Assembly: GCA_947627715.1 (NCBI GenBank)
Contig: CANQXK010000025.1
Span: 1-35,704, forward strand
Source of the DNA: an uncultured Oscillospiraceae bacterium
GTDB lineage: Bacteria > Bacillota > Clostridia > Oscillospirales > Oscillospiraceae
Direction of reading: 5' to 3'
Length of the DNA stretch: 35,704 bases
A program made the position numbers and the translations under genes. Shown piece after piece: positions 15,982-24,106 of this stretch. Positions within the stretch are counted from its first letter, which is position 1. Every line of letters starts with the position of its first letter. The notes beneath the pieces are model-generated. The model had not been told where the DNA came from, ran no database searches, and worked only from the letters and a program-made list of their open reading frames with translations.

Positions 15982-16033
15982 TATGCTCTATTTGGAGCAT
16001 ACGCAGAATATCATATAGTTTCATCTTTGTCAA
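15982..16033 (-). promoter_or_regulatory. Promoter and operator of the ribbon-helix-helix gene
   Basis: On the minus strand, TTGACA (16028-16033) is followed after 17 nt by TATTCT (16005-16010). Just downstream, TATGCTC and GAGCATA (15982-16001) form a perfect 7-bp inverted repeat over the likely transcription start, a good operator for the encoded dimeric protein. Confidence 0.7.
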
Positions 16034-16113
16034 GGAAACATGATCAAAAAACATGAAAAGGTGTGCGCACCCGGCCTTTCAGTCTTTTTTAAGCTTCGGC
16101 CCCCAGATAGACA

Positions 16114-16143
16114 AAGGCGGCCCGCCAAACGGCGGGCCGCCTT
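16114..16143 (-). terminator. Terminator downstream of the VanW-family gene
   Basis: A perfect 13-bp stem, AAGGCGGCCCGCC and its complement, with a 4-nt loop, is followed on the minus strand by TTTGTC after the paired TT. It lies about 47 nt after the stop codon. Confidence 0.7.
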
Positions 16144-16190
16144 GTATCGCTGCTCTGTCAACTTTTTCAGGGAATACGCTCCGGCTCCGC

Positions 16191-18062
16191 TCAGCCGGCC
16201 GCGCCGCCGCCCTCTGTGGGGTCACCCATTTCGCCGTCGTCCTCCTCCTGGGTCTGCCCCTCGCCGGGGTTCCCGGTCTCGCCGCCGGGATTCTCAGTCT
16301 CTCCACCGGGATTCGTAGTCTCCCCGCCGGGAGTCGTGGTCTCCCCGCCGGGGTCCGTGGTCTCCCCGCCGGGGTTCGTAGTCTCCCCGCCGGGGTCCGT
16401 GGTCTCCCCGCCGGGATTTGTGGTCTCTCCGCCGGGATCCGTGGTCTCCCCGCCGGGGTCCGTGGTCTCCCCGCCCACCGGGGTGGAGGCCTCCGGCCCG
16501 ACGCGCACCACCTTATCCATGGCCCTGTAGGTGTCGTGGGAGATGAGCGTCCGGCTCAGGAGGTTCCCGTTGCCGTCGTAAATGAGCTTGTACGCCTCGG
16601 ACACCAGCCCGTACTGGCCGTTCTCGTCCACCACGCGCTCGCCGGGGGCCAGGGTCTCGTCGATCTTCTCCACCACCTTCGGGGAGATGGTGCTCAGGGT
16701 CTTGGACTCCAGCTGGACCGTGTAGTCGTTCTCCTTTGTGCCCCAGATCTCCACGTAGAGGCGCTTATTCTCCACCCACGCCACCAGCTTGATGGGGAAA
16801 TTCCTGTTGTTTTCAAACTTGAAGTCCAGATTCGGCCAGTTGACGGTGGCATCCAGGCTGGCGGGGAGGTACGCCACGGTGTAGCCGTGATTCTGCCGCT
16901 CCACGATCTTCAGGTCGGCCTTCAGGGTGCAGAAGTAGAGGGTTGAGCTGAGCTGGCAGATGCCGCCGCCCACCTCGCTGACGTGTCCGCCGCCGGCGTA
17001 GGCCCCGGCGGGCTTGTAGCCCTTGGCCTCCGTGCGCTGGCCGATGGTCCCGTTATAGCTGAACCTGTCGCCGGGGTTGAGCACCGTGCCGTTGATGGCC
17101 GCGGCGGCCAGGGTGATGTTGGTGATGCGGTTCGCGGAGCTTGTGGCCAGGGTGGTGTCCTTCTCGGCGAGCTTGTCCTTGAAGAGAAGGTCGTTCACCT
17201 CGCCCGACCCGTTCTCCGGCTCGGTGAAGATGAGAGGCACCCGGATGGTCTCGCCGTTTCCGGCGGCGTCCAGAAGGGCCTGCGCGGCCGCCACGTCGAA
17301 GCTGATGCCCGTGACCGCCGCCCGCACCTCGCCGCTCTCCGCGTCGAAGTAGGCGTCCTGAGGCTCTGTGTACACCTCGTTGTAAATGGCCTCAAGGTCC
17401 GGCTTTTCCACGGTCCCGCCGGTGGACCTGGCCTCGGAGAAGGCGTCCGTGCTCCGGGAGGTCCCGGAGGCCAGCGTCTCCTTGATGAACTGGAAGACCG
17501 CCTCCTCGTCCACCGTATACCCGGAAGACCCCACGGTGATGAAAAGCTCCGTCTGGGAGACCTCGTAGGAGGGTTCCTTCGCCCCGTGGTTCACAAGGCG
17601 CGCCGCCTGGGCGATCTTCGCCCGGACGCCGTCCTCGTTGAGATTCTGGAGGGCATAGACCTCGTGCCCGTGGGAAAGGCAGCTGACGAACGTGCCGAGA
17701 TTTTTGAAGAAGCCGTCCTCCCGCCCATAGGCGTAGGCCATATCCACCGCCTCCGTGATGGGGACGGTCAGGCCCGCCTCGTCGCTGGTGACGGTGACGC
17801 TCTGGGTGCCGGTGAGGACAGCCGTGGCCTGAATGCCCGTGGGCACGCCCACGGAGGCGCCCAGGAGCGTGCTCCTGGCCTCGTCATAGGTCATGCCGCC
17901 CACGTCCACTCCGGCCACCGTCACATGGGGGAACACCGTGTCCCGGCTGGCCACATACGCCCCGCCCCCCAGGATGATCCCGGCGATGACCACCACCAGG
18001 ATGGCAACCGAGGCCAAAATCACAATGCCCGTGTCGTTCTTTCTCTTTCTTTGCTGTGCCAT
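16191..18062 (-). CDS. VanW-family membrane-anchored cell-wall protein with GGETTxP repeat tail
   Basis: The protein is 623 residues. A basic N-terminus is followed by one membrane segment (about 12-38). Residues 45-250 resemble peptidoglycan-binding type 4 domains (VTVAGVDVGGMTYDEA). A VanW domain covers about 300-440, with NRITNITLAAAAINGTVLNPGDRFSYN and GGHVSEVGGGICQLSSTLY. A G5-like segment follows at about 445-520, then ten 7-residue GGETTxP repeats (530-599) and an acidic end. It should be anchored in the membrane and act outside the cell in contact with peptidoglycan. The family's biochemical role is not firmly known. AGAGGATAAG precedes the ATG, and it has its own promoter and terminator. 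Confidence 0.9.
   Translation of the reverse strand: MAQQRKRKNDTGIVILASVAILVVVIAGIILGGGAYVASRDTVFPHVTVAGVDVGGMTYDEARSTLLGASVGVPTGIQATAVLTGTQSVTVTSDEAGLTVPITEAVDMAYAYGREDGFFKNLGTFVSCLSHGHEVYALQNLNEDGVRAKIAQAARLVNHGAKEPSYEVSQTELFITVGSSGYTVDEEAVFQFIKETLASGTSRSTDAFSEARSTGGTVEKPDLEAIYNEVYTEPQDAYFDAESGEVRAAVTGISFDVAAAQALLDAAGNGETIRVPLIFTEPENGSGEVNDLLFKDKLAEKDTTLATSSANRITNITLAAAAINGTVLNPGDRFSYNGTIGQRTEAKGYKPAGAYAGGGHVSEVGGGICQLSSTLYFCTLKADLKIVERQNHGYTVAYLPASLDATVNWPNLDFKFENNRNFPIKLVAWVENKRLYVEIWGTKENDYTVQLESKTLSTISPKVVEKIDETLAPGERVVDENGQYGLVSEAYKLIYDGNGNLLSRTLISHDTYRAMDKVVRVGPEASTPVGGETTDPGGETTDPGGETTNPGGETTDPGGETTNPGGETTDPGGETTTPGGETTNPGGETENPGGETGNPGEGQTQEEDDGEMGDPTEGGGAAG
16266..16475 (-). repeat. 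Ten 21-bp tandem repeats coding GGETTxP
   Basis: The units encode GGETTDP, GGETTNP, GGETTTP, GGETENP and GGETGNP variants in tandem. Units are near identical at DNA level, so copy number is likely to vary between strains by slippage without shifting the frame. The product is a flexible, proline- and glutamate-rich spacer. Confidence 0.9.
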
Positions 18063-18153
18063 ATCTTATCCTCTCTCCGAAAAACCGTCCCGCCGGTTGG
18101 CCCCCGGCAGGGCGTCCAAAGCTGACGGGAGGCAAACTTCCCCCGATTCAGCT

Positions 18154-18182
18154 ATCATATCTTTTATTCCCAAAAAAATCAA
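18154..18182 (-). promoter_or_regulatory. Sigma-A promoter of the VanW-family gene
   Basis: On the minus strand, TTGATT (18177-18182) and TATGAT (18154-18159) are separated by 17 nt. Upstream lie two similar direct repeats (ttttggtaaagattt at 18187 and attcggtaacgattt near 18210), a possible regulator site. Confidence 0.65.
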
Positions 18183-18244
18183 TACCATTTTGGTAAAGAT
18201 TTAAAGTCAATTCGGTAACGATTTCTTTCACGCCCGCCGCCCGC

Positions 18245-19498
18245 TCAGGTGATCCCCTGGAAGAGCTGGACCTCTCCGGGGCGCTTGGAGAACATGGAGA
18301 ACTGGTACTCCTCCTCCGCAGACTCCTGCTTCCACGGGGAGACGATGCTCATGCGCTGTTTGGTCTGGGCGTCCAATATCTCCCCGATCAGCACGTTGGA
18401 CAGCAGGAAGCCCTCCGGCGTGAAGGCCCAGCGGTCGTCGTTCTTCACCATCCACCCGCGCTTGACGTAGTCGTCCAGGATCTTCCGGGCCATGTCGAAC
18501 TTGCAGGGGAAGATGTCGTAATACTCCTTCTCCGAGATGCCCCAGGTGGTGCGCAGGCCCAGCATCAGGTACTCCCCCGCCCGCTCAAAATCGGTGACCG
18601 ATTCGGCGTGGTCCACCACGCTCCGCCCCGCCAGGATGTTGTCGGCGTAAAGCTCCATATCCGCCGCGCAGGAATACCGCTGGCCCGACACGCACGAGTG
18701 GGCCGCCGCGCCGAAGCCCATGTACTCCCCCATCTGCCAGTACTTGAGGTTGTGCTTCGAGGCGAACCCCCGGCGGGCGAAATTCGACACCTCGTACTGC
18801 TTGTAGCCGTAGCGACTGAGCATATCCACGGCGAAGAGGTACATATCCGCCTGGAGGTCGTCGTCGGGGATAAACGGGGAGTCCTTGTAGGGGTAGAGGG
18901 CCGTCCCCTCCTCGATCTTCAGCCCGTAGGCGCTGATGTGCTCCGGCTTTAAGGCCAGCATCTTGCTCAGGGTGTCCGCCCAGTCCTCCCGCGTCTGGGA
19001 GGGAAGCCCGTAGATGAGGTCCAGGGACACGTTCTCGAACCCCGCCCGGCGGGCGTCCAGGACGGTCCTCTCCACCTGGGCGAAATCGTGCAGCCGCCCA
19101 ATGCTCTTGAGGATCCCGTCGTTGGCCGACTGCGCCCCCACGGACAGGCGGTTGAAGCCCGCCCGGCGCAGCTTCACCATGTCCTGATAGGAGATGCTGT
19201 CGGGGTTGACCTCCACCGTCATCTCGCCGTCCACCATCACGCGGCCGTATTTTTTCAGCGCGTTAAAAAGCTCAATGAGCCGGCCCGCCCCGTAGAAGCT
19301 GGGCGTCCCGCCCCCGATGTACACCGTGTCGATGACGTACCCCTGGAGCTGCTGGGAGGCCTCCCGGATGTGGGTGAGCAGGGCCTTCTGATACCGGGGG
19401 ATCATGTCCTCCCGGCCCACCAGCGAATAGAAGTCGCAGTAGGCGCACTTTCCCGCGCAAAAGGGGATGTGAATGTATATACCCAGTCTCTTCTCCAT
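18245..19498 (-). CDS. hemW: HemW-type radical SAM heme chaperone
   Basis: The protein is 417 residues. It starts MEKRLGIYIHIPFCAGKCAYCDF, with the radical SAM cysteines at residues 14, 18 and 21 binding a [4Fe-4S] cluster. YIGGGTPS and the SVGAQSANDGIL region follow, as in HemN/HemW proteins. Single-domain proteins of this size lacking the extra N-terminal extension of true HemN are HemW, which passes heme to target proteins; many are mislabelled coproporphyrinogen oxidase. I chose the ATG at 19498 because AGGAGGGGAAGGG precedes it; a frame to 19528 lacks a site. It has its own promoter at 19534-19562. Confidence 0.88.
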   Translation of the reverse strand: MEKRLGIYIHIPFCAGKCAYCDFYSLVGREDMIPRYQKALLTHIREASQQLQGYVIDTVYIGGGTPSFYGAGRLIELFNALKKYGRVMVDGEMTVEVNPDSISYQDMVKLRRAGFNRLSVGAQSANDGILKSIGRLHDFAQVERTVLDARRAGFENVSLDLIYGLPSQTREDWADTLSKMLALKPEHISAYGLKIEEGTALYPYKDSPFIPDDDLQADMYLFAVDMLSRYGYKQYEVSNFARRGFASKHNLKYWQMGEYMGFGAAAHSCVSGQRYSCAADMELYADNILAGRSVVDHAESVTDFERAGEYLMLGLRTTWGISEKEYYDIFPCKFDMARKILDDYVKRGWMVKNDDRWAFTPEGFLLSNVLIGEILDAQTKQRMSIVSPWKQESAEEEYQFSMFSKRPGEVQLFQGIT

Positions 19499-19533
19499 CC
19501 CTTCCCCTCCTTCCGCAAAACTTGACATAATAC

Positions 19534-19562
19534 AGTATAAACCAACTGCGGCAGGTTTTCAA
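19534..19562 (-). promoter_or_regulatory. Sigma-A promoter of hemW
   Basis: On the minus strand, TTGAAA (19557-19562) and TATACT (19534-19539) are separated by 17 nt, about 36 nt upstream of the ATG. It lies between the ruvX stop and hemW. Confidence 0.7.
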
Positions 19563-19587
19563 GAGGAAATCTCTTTAAGGCGACGCT

Positions 19588-19995
19588 TTACCGCCTCCCC
19601 AGATAGCCCTCCAAGATCAGGGTCGCCGCCACGGCGTCCACGCGCTCCCGGCGCTTTTTCCCGAAGCGTTGGTTGGCGGAGAGGATGCCGTGGGCCTCCA
19701 CCGTGGTCCGGCGCTCGTCCCACAGGACCACCTCAAGCCCTGTAAGCTCCCGCAGCAGCGCCCCGAAGGCCCTGGCCTTTTCGCTTCTGGGACCCTCCGT
19801 CCCGTCCATATTCACGGGATTTCCCAGCACCAGCGTCTCCACGCCCCGCTTTTCACACTCGGCGGCGATCCTCTCCGCCAGCCTCCGCCCGTCCCACTCG
19901 GCGATGACGAACGCCTCCCCGGCGATGGACCCCGTGGCGTCGGAGACGGCCACGCCCGTCCTCTGATCGCCGTAATCCACGGCAAGCACTCTCAC
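19588..19995 (-). CDS. ruvX: Putative Holliday junction resolvase RuvX (YqgF)
   Basis: The protein is 135 residues with an RNase H-like fold. Motifs are AVDYGDQRTGVAVSD (aspartate 7), LVLGNPVNMDGTEG, LWDERRTTVEA and the C-terminal RVDAVAATLILEGYL. It is annotated as a Holliday junction resolvase and linked to 16S rRNA 5'-end maturation in some bacteria. The start is GTG, with AAAGGGGG some 10 nt upstream. The gene is divergent from the rpmG-secE-nusG cluster. Confidence 0.93.
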   Translation of the reverse strand: MRVLAVDYGDQRTGVAVSDATGSIAGEAFVIAEWDGRRLAERIAAECEKRGVETLVLGNPVNMDGTEGPRSEKARAFGALLRELTGLEVVLWDERRTTVEAHGILSANQRFGKKRRERVDAVAATLILEGYLGRR

Positions 19996-20097
19996 GCTTC
20001 CAGCCCCCTTTGCGTATCTGCCTTTTTGACCTCTATACTCTACCGTACTTTCTTTGGATTTTCAACGTATTTTTCTCATTTTTTCTGTAAATTTTTC

Positions 20098-20126
20098 TTG
20101 ACTTTGCAGGGGGCAGGGTGTATAAT
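20098..20126 (+). promoter_or_regulatory. Sigma-A promoter of rpmG-secE-nusG-rplKA
   Basis: TTGACT (20098-20103) and a perfect TATAAT (20121-20126) are separated by 17 nt. The transcript would have an untranslated leader of about 105 nt including a CTTTTTG...GCAAAAAG hairpin near 20152-20180. Confidence 0.85.
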
Positions 20127-20237
20127 TTCCTCACCTGTCGGCTGAGAGGGCTTTCTTTTTGTGCGTCAAAACGCAAAAAGCGGCCCTGCCCGGTCAATAT
20201 AACGCAGGGAGGCAATTTATTAGGAGGTGCCGAAAAG

Positions 20238-20399
20238 ATGGCTGCTGAAAACAGAGTCAAGGTGGTCCTGCGCTGCTCGGAGTGCAAACAGCGCAACTAC
20301 AACACCACCAAGAACAAGCGAAACACGCCCGACAAGCTGGAGCTTCGGAAGTACTGCCGTTTCTGCCGCAAGCATACGCTCCACACCGAGACGAAGTAA
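20238..20399 (+). CDS. rpmG: Ribosomal protein L33
   Basis: The protein is 53 residues. It has the two CxxC pairs of the zinc-binding form ([11 protein letters not shown] and [16 protein letters not shown]), and the N-terminal [15 protein letters not shown] is typical. AGGAGG lies 10 nt before the ATG at 20238; a longer plus-strand frame upstream has no support. It is the first gene of the secE-nusG cluster, the usual Bacillota order. Confidence 0.97.
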   Translation: MAAENRVKVVLRCSECKQRNYNTTKNKRNTPDKLELRKYCRFCRKHTLHTETK

Positions 20400-20417
20400 G
20401 CGCAAAGGAGAGAGCAA

Positions 20418-20633
20418 ATGGCAACGTCAAAGAAAAAGTTCTTCACCCGCATCGCCGACTGGTTCCGCGGCATGAAGAGCGAGCTCAAAAAGGTCATTTG
20501 GCCCACAGCCAGGCAGACCACCAACAACACCCTGGTGGTGCTGGCCGTCTGCGCCGCTTCCGCCATTGTGCTTGGCGGATTTGACTGGCTTGCCTCCAAG
20601 CTTGTCCAGGTCCTTATCAGCCTTCTCGGCTAA
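20418..20633 (+). CDS. secE: Preprotein translocase subunit SecE
   Basis: The protein is 71 residues with one membrane span, the short Gram-positive form. The conserved amphipathic segment FRGMKSELKKVIWPTARQT precedes the span NTLVVLAVCAASAIVLGGFDWL. It clamps SecY in the translocon. AAAGGAGAGAG precedes the ATG, and nusG follows after 9 nt. Confidence 0.96.
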   Translation: MATSKKKFFTRIADWFRGMKSELKKVIWPTARQTTNNTLVVLAVCAASAIVLGGFDWLASKLVQVLISLLG

Positions 20634-20642
20634 GGAGCTACG

Positions 20643-21167
20643 ATGGCGCAGGAAGCAAAATGGTATGTGGTCCATACCTACTCCGGCTACGAGAACGCCG
20701 TAGCCGACACCGTCATGAAGGCGGCGGAAAACCGCAACATGACCGACCTCATACAGGAGGTCAACATCCCCCTTGAGACCGTCACGGAGCTTGAGGACGG
20801 CGTCCAGAAGACATATGAGCGCAAGGTGTTTCCCGGCTATGTGCTGGTCAAGATGATCATGACGGACGAGAGCTGGCACCTGGTGCGCAACGTCCGTGGC
20901 TGCACGGGCTTCGTGGGCACCGGCAACAAGGCCATTCCCCTGTCGGAGAGCGAGATCCTCTCTCTTGGCGTGGAGAAGCGCGATTTCAAGGTGGATTTCG
21001 ACATCGGCAGCCGCATCCGCGTCTCCGACGGCCCGCTGGAGGGCTTCTTCGGGGTGGTGGAGGAGCTGGACATGGACAAGCAGATCGTCCGTGTGGTCGT
21101 CTCCATGTTCGGACGCGAGACCCCTGTCGAGCTGGACTTCGACCAGATCGAGCTGGCGAAGGACTGA
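20643..21167 (+). CDS. nusG: Transcription termination/antitermination factor NusG
   Basis: The protein is 174 residues, the standard length. The N-terminal NGN domain has KWYVVHTYSGYENAVADTV and RKVFPGYVLVKM; the C-terminal KOW domain has DIGSRIRVSDGPLEGFFGVVEEL. NusG binds the RNA polymerase clamp and links it to Rho or the ribosome. TAAGGAG lies directly before the ATG, overlapping the end of secE. Confidence 0.97.
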   Translation: MAQEAKWYVVHTYSGYENAVADTVMKAAENRNMTDLIQEVNIPLETVTELEDGVQKTYERKVFPGYVLVKMIMTDESWHLVRNVRGCTGFVGTGNKAIPLSESEILSLGVEKRDFKVDFDIGSRIRVSDGPLEGFFGVVEELDMDKQIVRVVVSMFGRETPVELDFDQIELAKD

Positions 21168-21216
21168 GACCCCGCGCATCCGCCGTAAAAGGCATCAGCG
21201 CCCGTGAGAGGCGCAA

Positions 21217-21251
21217 GTGGGAGGAGCTTTCAAAAAGCTTCGCCTGACCAC
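21217..21251 (+). promoter_or_regulatory. Hairpin in the nusG-rplK intergenic region
   Basis: GTGG (21217-21220) pairs with CCAC (21248-21251) around an inner AGCTT/AAGCT stem. It lies just before the rplK ribosome binding site (AGGAGG). A GTGGGAGG...CCAC structure upstream of rplK is frequent in Bacillota, and L1-mediated feedback on the rplK-rplA mRNA is well known; that this hairpin is the site is inferred. Confidence 0.4.
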
Positions 21252-21274
21252 AAAATATAGGAGGTTCACTTAAA

Positions 21275-21703
21275 GTGGCACAGAAAGTAACAGGAATCAT
21301 CAAGCTTCAGATCCCTGCCGGCCGCGCGACTCCCGCGCCCCCGGTCGGTCCCGCCCTTGGACAGCACGGCGTCAACATCGGCGCTTTCACCAAGGAGTTT
21401 AACGAGCGCACCAAGGCCGATATGGGCATGATCACCCCCGTGGTCATCACCGTCTATTCCGACCGCAGCTTCACCTTCGTCACCAAGTCCGCCCCTGCGG
21501 CCGTTCTTCTCAAGAAGGCGTGCGGCATCGAGAAGGGCTCCGGCGTTCCCCAGCGCGACAAGGTCGCCAAGATCGCCAAGTCCGAGATCCGCAAGATCGC
21601 CGAGACCAAGATGAACGACCTGAACGCCGGCTCCATCGAGGCCGCCATGAGCATGATCGCCGGCACCGCCCGCAGCATGGGCATCGTAGTAGAGGAGGGC
21701 TGA
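21275..21703 (+). CDS. rplK: Ribosomal protein L11
   Basis: The protein is 142 residues, the standard length. It contains [27 protein letters not shown] and the RNA-binding C-terminal domain ending with [14 protein letters not shown]. It binds the GTPase centre of 23S rRNA and is needed for RelA-type stringent signalling. The start is GTG, with AGGAGG 10 nt upstream. Confidence 0.98.
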   Translation: MAQKVTGIIKLQIPAGRATPAPPVGPALGQHGVNIGAFTKEFNERTKADMGMITPVVITVYSDRSFTFVTKSAPAAVLLKKACGIEKGSGVPQRDKVAKIAKSEIRKIAETKMNDLNAGSIEAAMSMIAGTARSMGIVVEEG

Positions 21704-21707
21704 GACT

Positions 21708-22400
21708 ATGTTCAGAGGCAAGCATTATAAAGACGCCGCCAAGCTCATCGACCGCAGCACGCAGTATGAGCCCCAGGACGCGTTCGATCTCATCACCAAA
21801 ACCAGCAAGGCCAAGTTTGACGAGACGGTGGAGCTTCACGTCAAGCTGGGCGTTGACTCCCGCCACGCCGACCAGCAGGTCCGCGGCGCCGTCGTCCTGC
21901 CCCACGGCACCGGCAAGACCCGCAGGGTCCTGGTGTTCTGCAAGGACGAGCGCCGTGACGAGGCCCTGGCCGCCGGCGCCGATTACGCCGGAGCCATAGA
22001 CATAGTGGAGAAGATTCAGAAAGAGAACTGGTTCGATTTTGACGTGTCCATCGCTACGCCTGACATGATGGGTGTGGTGGGCCGCCTCGGTAAGATCCTT
22101 GGTCCCAAGGGCCTGATGCCCTCCCCCAAGGCCGGCACCGTCACCCCCAACCTGACCCAGGCCATCACCGAGGTCAAGGCCGGTAAGATCGAGTACCGTC
22201 TGGACCGCACCAACATCATCCACTGCCCCATCGGCAAGGTCTCCTTCGGCGCGGAGAAGCTCACCGAGAACTACAACGCTCTCATGAACGCCCTGCTGCG
22301 CGCCAAGCCCGCCGCCGCCAAGGGCCAGTATATCCGCTCCTGCGTCACCGCGTCCACCATGGGACCCGGCATCAAGATCAACGCCCAGAAGACCCTCTGA
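21708..22400 (+). CDS. rplA: Ribosomal protein L1
   Basis: The protein is 230 residues, the standard length. The L1 signature is seen in [31 protein letters not shown], with [18 protein letters not shown] before it. It forms the L1 stalk near the ribosomal E site and can repress translation of its own mRNA. It starts 4 nt after the rplK stop. A terminator follows: rplJ and rplL, usually next, are absent here. Confidence 0.98.
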   Translation: MFRGKHYKDAAKLIDRSTQYEPQDAFDLITKTSKAKFDETVELHVKLGVDSRHADQQVRGAVVLPHGTGKTRRVLVFCKDERRDEALAAGADYAGAIDIVEKIQKENWFDFDVSIATPDMMGVVGRLGKILGPKGLMPSPKAGTVTPNLTQAITEVKAGKIEYRLDRTNIIHCPIGKVSFGAEKLTENYNALMNALLRAKPAAAKGQYIRSCVTASTMGPGIKINAQKTL

Positions 22401-22443
22401 GCGCCCTGCCGGGAGCCTCGGCGGAGAGAACATAACAAAATAC

Positions 22444-22482
22444 GAAAGCCGTGGATCGCAAAGACCCACGGCTTTCTCTTTC
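22444..22482 (+). terminator. Intrinsic terminator after rplA
   Basis: GAAAGCCGTGG (22444-22454) and CCACGGCTTTC (22466-22476) form a perfect 11-bp stem, followed by TCTTTCC. It closes the rpmG-rplA transcription unit. Confidence 0.8.
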
Positions 22483-22864
22483 CTCTGCGCCCGGCAAAAC
22501 TCCCGAATGCCGCGCAGGGGCTTTTCATTTTTCTCCCAATTCCCTTTTGCGTCCCCGAAGCGTCAAGCCAATAGCCGGGGTGAAAATTTACCCAACGGTG
22601 TTTTACGTCATCTCAACAAACGGGAATTTGAAAACCACGATTTCATAAGTGGTTATTGCCCTTCTGAGAGCTGTAATAAAATCCTCCAAAACGCTTGAAA
22701 ATAAAGGATTTATCGCAATGTGTCTGCCTTACTCCTTTATACGATTTCACACAAGTTTACCCTTTCCCTCGCACCTCATAAGGGCAAAAACAAGGGAAGC
22801 AAAATCTTGTAACAAGCTATAACAAAGGTAGCAATCGGGAAACCGTGGCATATGTGCGAATATA
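22483..22864. other. Non-coding transition into AT-rich island
   Basis: The composition shifts from GC-rich to AT-rich near 22600. No frame here looks like a gene. A 24-bp stretch at 22774-22797 (ctcataagggcaaaaacaag) recurs in similar form at 23994-24019, on the other side of the next gene, perhaps residues of a lost element. No promoter or integrase site is recognisable. Confidence 0.4.
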
Positions 22865-23800
22865 TTATCCAATATTACTTGATTTGTACAAAACTTTCGC
22901 TGTTGCTTGAACCGCATCAATTTCCAAGTTTTCGAGTTCAGCATAACTCTTGCCCAGTATTTTTGAAAAACCTTCAATAATTCTGCTGGATGCCACTGAA
23001 TGTCCATTACTCTTATCACAACTGTTCGCTTCTTTGGCGAACCGCTTTAATAGATTTCTTTCGCTGGAATAGATTAGTTCTACCAGTTTGGCTCGATACT
23101 CCAAATCTTCAGAGGACATTTCTTTATTAATTGTCAAATCTCTTGCGTGTTGTGCTTCATGCTTTAGCAGCGATACCTTGAAATCCTCACTATCAAAATC
23201 ATAAGAGGATTTTACACAGTTAATAACCCCATCACTGTCTGTCCAGCCGCCGGGACCAACCTCTCCAAAGGAGAGATAGTCAAGCCAACTCTTGGAGATA
23301 AACCCATCTAACAATTTTACCGTATAGGTCTGGGTTCCATCCGGCAACTCCACCTCAAATGTTTTAGTCTCCGTTACTCTCCAGATATAAGGTCCATAAT
23401 AACCACTTGTCATACCGCCTAAGAAGTAAAATCCTCTATCCCGGAATGCTTCAGCTATTTGATTTTGTTCTATGTCACACAACTCAACTCCATCATCTAT
23501 ACCGAAGAAAGCTGCTAAGTCCGCCCGCAGCTTGTTCACAGCATTATCTTTGATGATACGCAGATAAAAAGCATTTCTATAATACCTCTGATAGATGGAC
23601 AATATCTCATTAAGATAGGCATCCACGTCATAGGTGATATAATGTTCTTGTTCAAATATCGCTACGAATTTGTTATACAGCTCTTCCTGATTTGGAAATT
23701 GCTTAACATAACTGATTGCACCTATTAGATCAGCTTTGATTAGGTATCCGTAATAGAGATCTTGACAAAATGTCTTTTTGCTTAGCAATTCTTTTTCCAT
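22865..23800 (-). CDS. Uncharacterised protein with HEAQH metalloprotease-like motif
   Basis: The protein is 311 residues with no signal peptide or membrane span. Residues 214-218 read HEAQH in FKVSLLKHEAQHARDLTINKEMSSEDLEYRAKLVELIYS, a zinc HExxH-type motif in a helix, with glutamates some 14-20 residues later that could be the third ligand. Upstream, the GFYFLGGMTSGYYGPYIWRV segment is distinctive, but I do not recognise a family. I chose the ATG at 23800, with GGGGG 8 nt upstream; a TTG-started frame to 23824 is less likely. The gene is isolated in an AT-rich island and probably acquired. A protease acting on one specific partner is possible but unproven. Confidence 0.65.
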   Translation of the reverse strand: MEKELLSKKTFCQDLYYGYLIKADLIGAISYVKQFPNQEELYNKFVAIFEQEHYITYDVDAYLNEILSIYQRYYRNAFYLRIIKDNAVNKLRADLAAFFGIDDGVELCDIEQNQIAEAFRDRGFYFLGGMTSGYYGPYIWRVTETKTFEVELPDGTQTYTVKLLDGFISKSWLDYLSFGEVGPGGWTDSDGVINCVKSSYDFDSEDFKVSLLKHEAQHARDLTINKEMSSEDLEYRAKLVELIYSSERNLLKRFAKEANSCDKSNGHSVASSRIIEGFSKILGKSYAELENLEIDAVQATAKVLYKSSNIG

Positions 23801-24106
23801 TCGATTATCCCCCTGCCAAAGCAAAATAATGATACCATCAGTATGGGAACTTTTCTATGGTTGACTTCCCGAATAGTAAAAATGCACTGAGCGTAAACAG
23901 CAGGTTTGTGCGAAAGGTGTATTTCGCTCTCAAACGCTGAGGGCTTATTACCTGCCGAAAGAATCTCAGTCTTACGGTAGTTTCCTTATTTCGGCTCGTA
24001 AGGGCAAAAGCAAGGGGAAAAACATTAAGTCTGAGCATTTGACAGGCAAAATGCCTTGAAATTACAAGGCTTTCAGAGGGTAACTAAGATAAACTGGAAT
24101 TTATAA
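23801..24106. other. Non-coding AT-rich stretch with repeat copy
   Basis: The 306 bp between the HEAQH gene and the acetyltransferase pseudogene hold the second copy of the 24-bp repeat (gctcgtaagggcaaaagcaa, from about 23994) and several short inverted repeats. No supported gene is seen. Confidence 0.4.

Noticed and set aside
22774-24019. The two similar 24-bp stretches as insertion sequence ends
   Set aside because: They are direct and imperfect, no transposase lies between them, and no target duplication is seen.
23838-24038. 66-codon minus frame between the HEAQH gene and the acetyltransferase
   Set aside because: No ribosome binding site and no recognisable domain; it spans repeat-like sequence.
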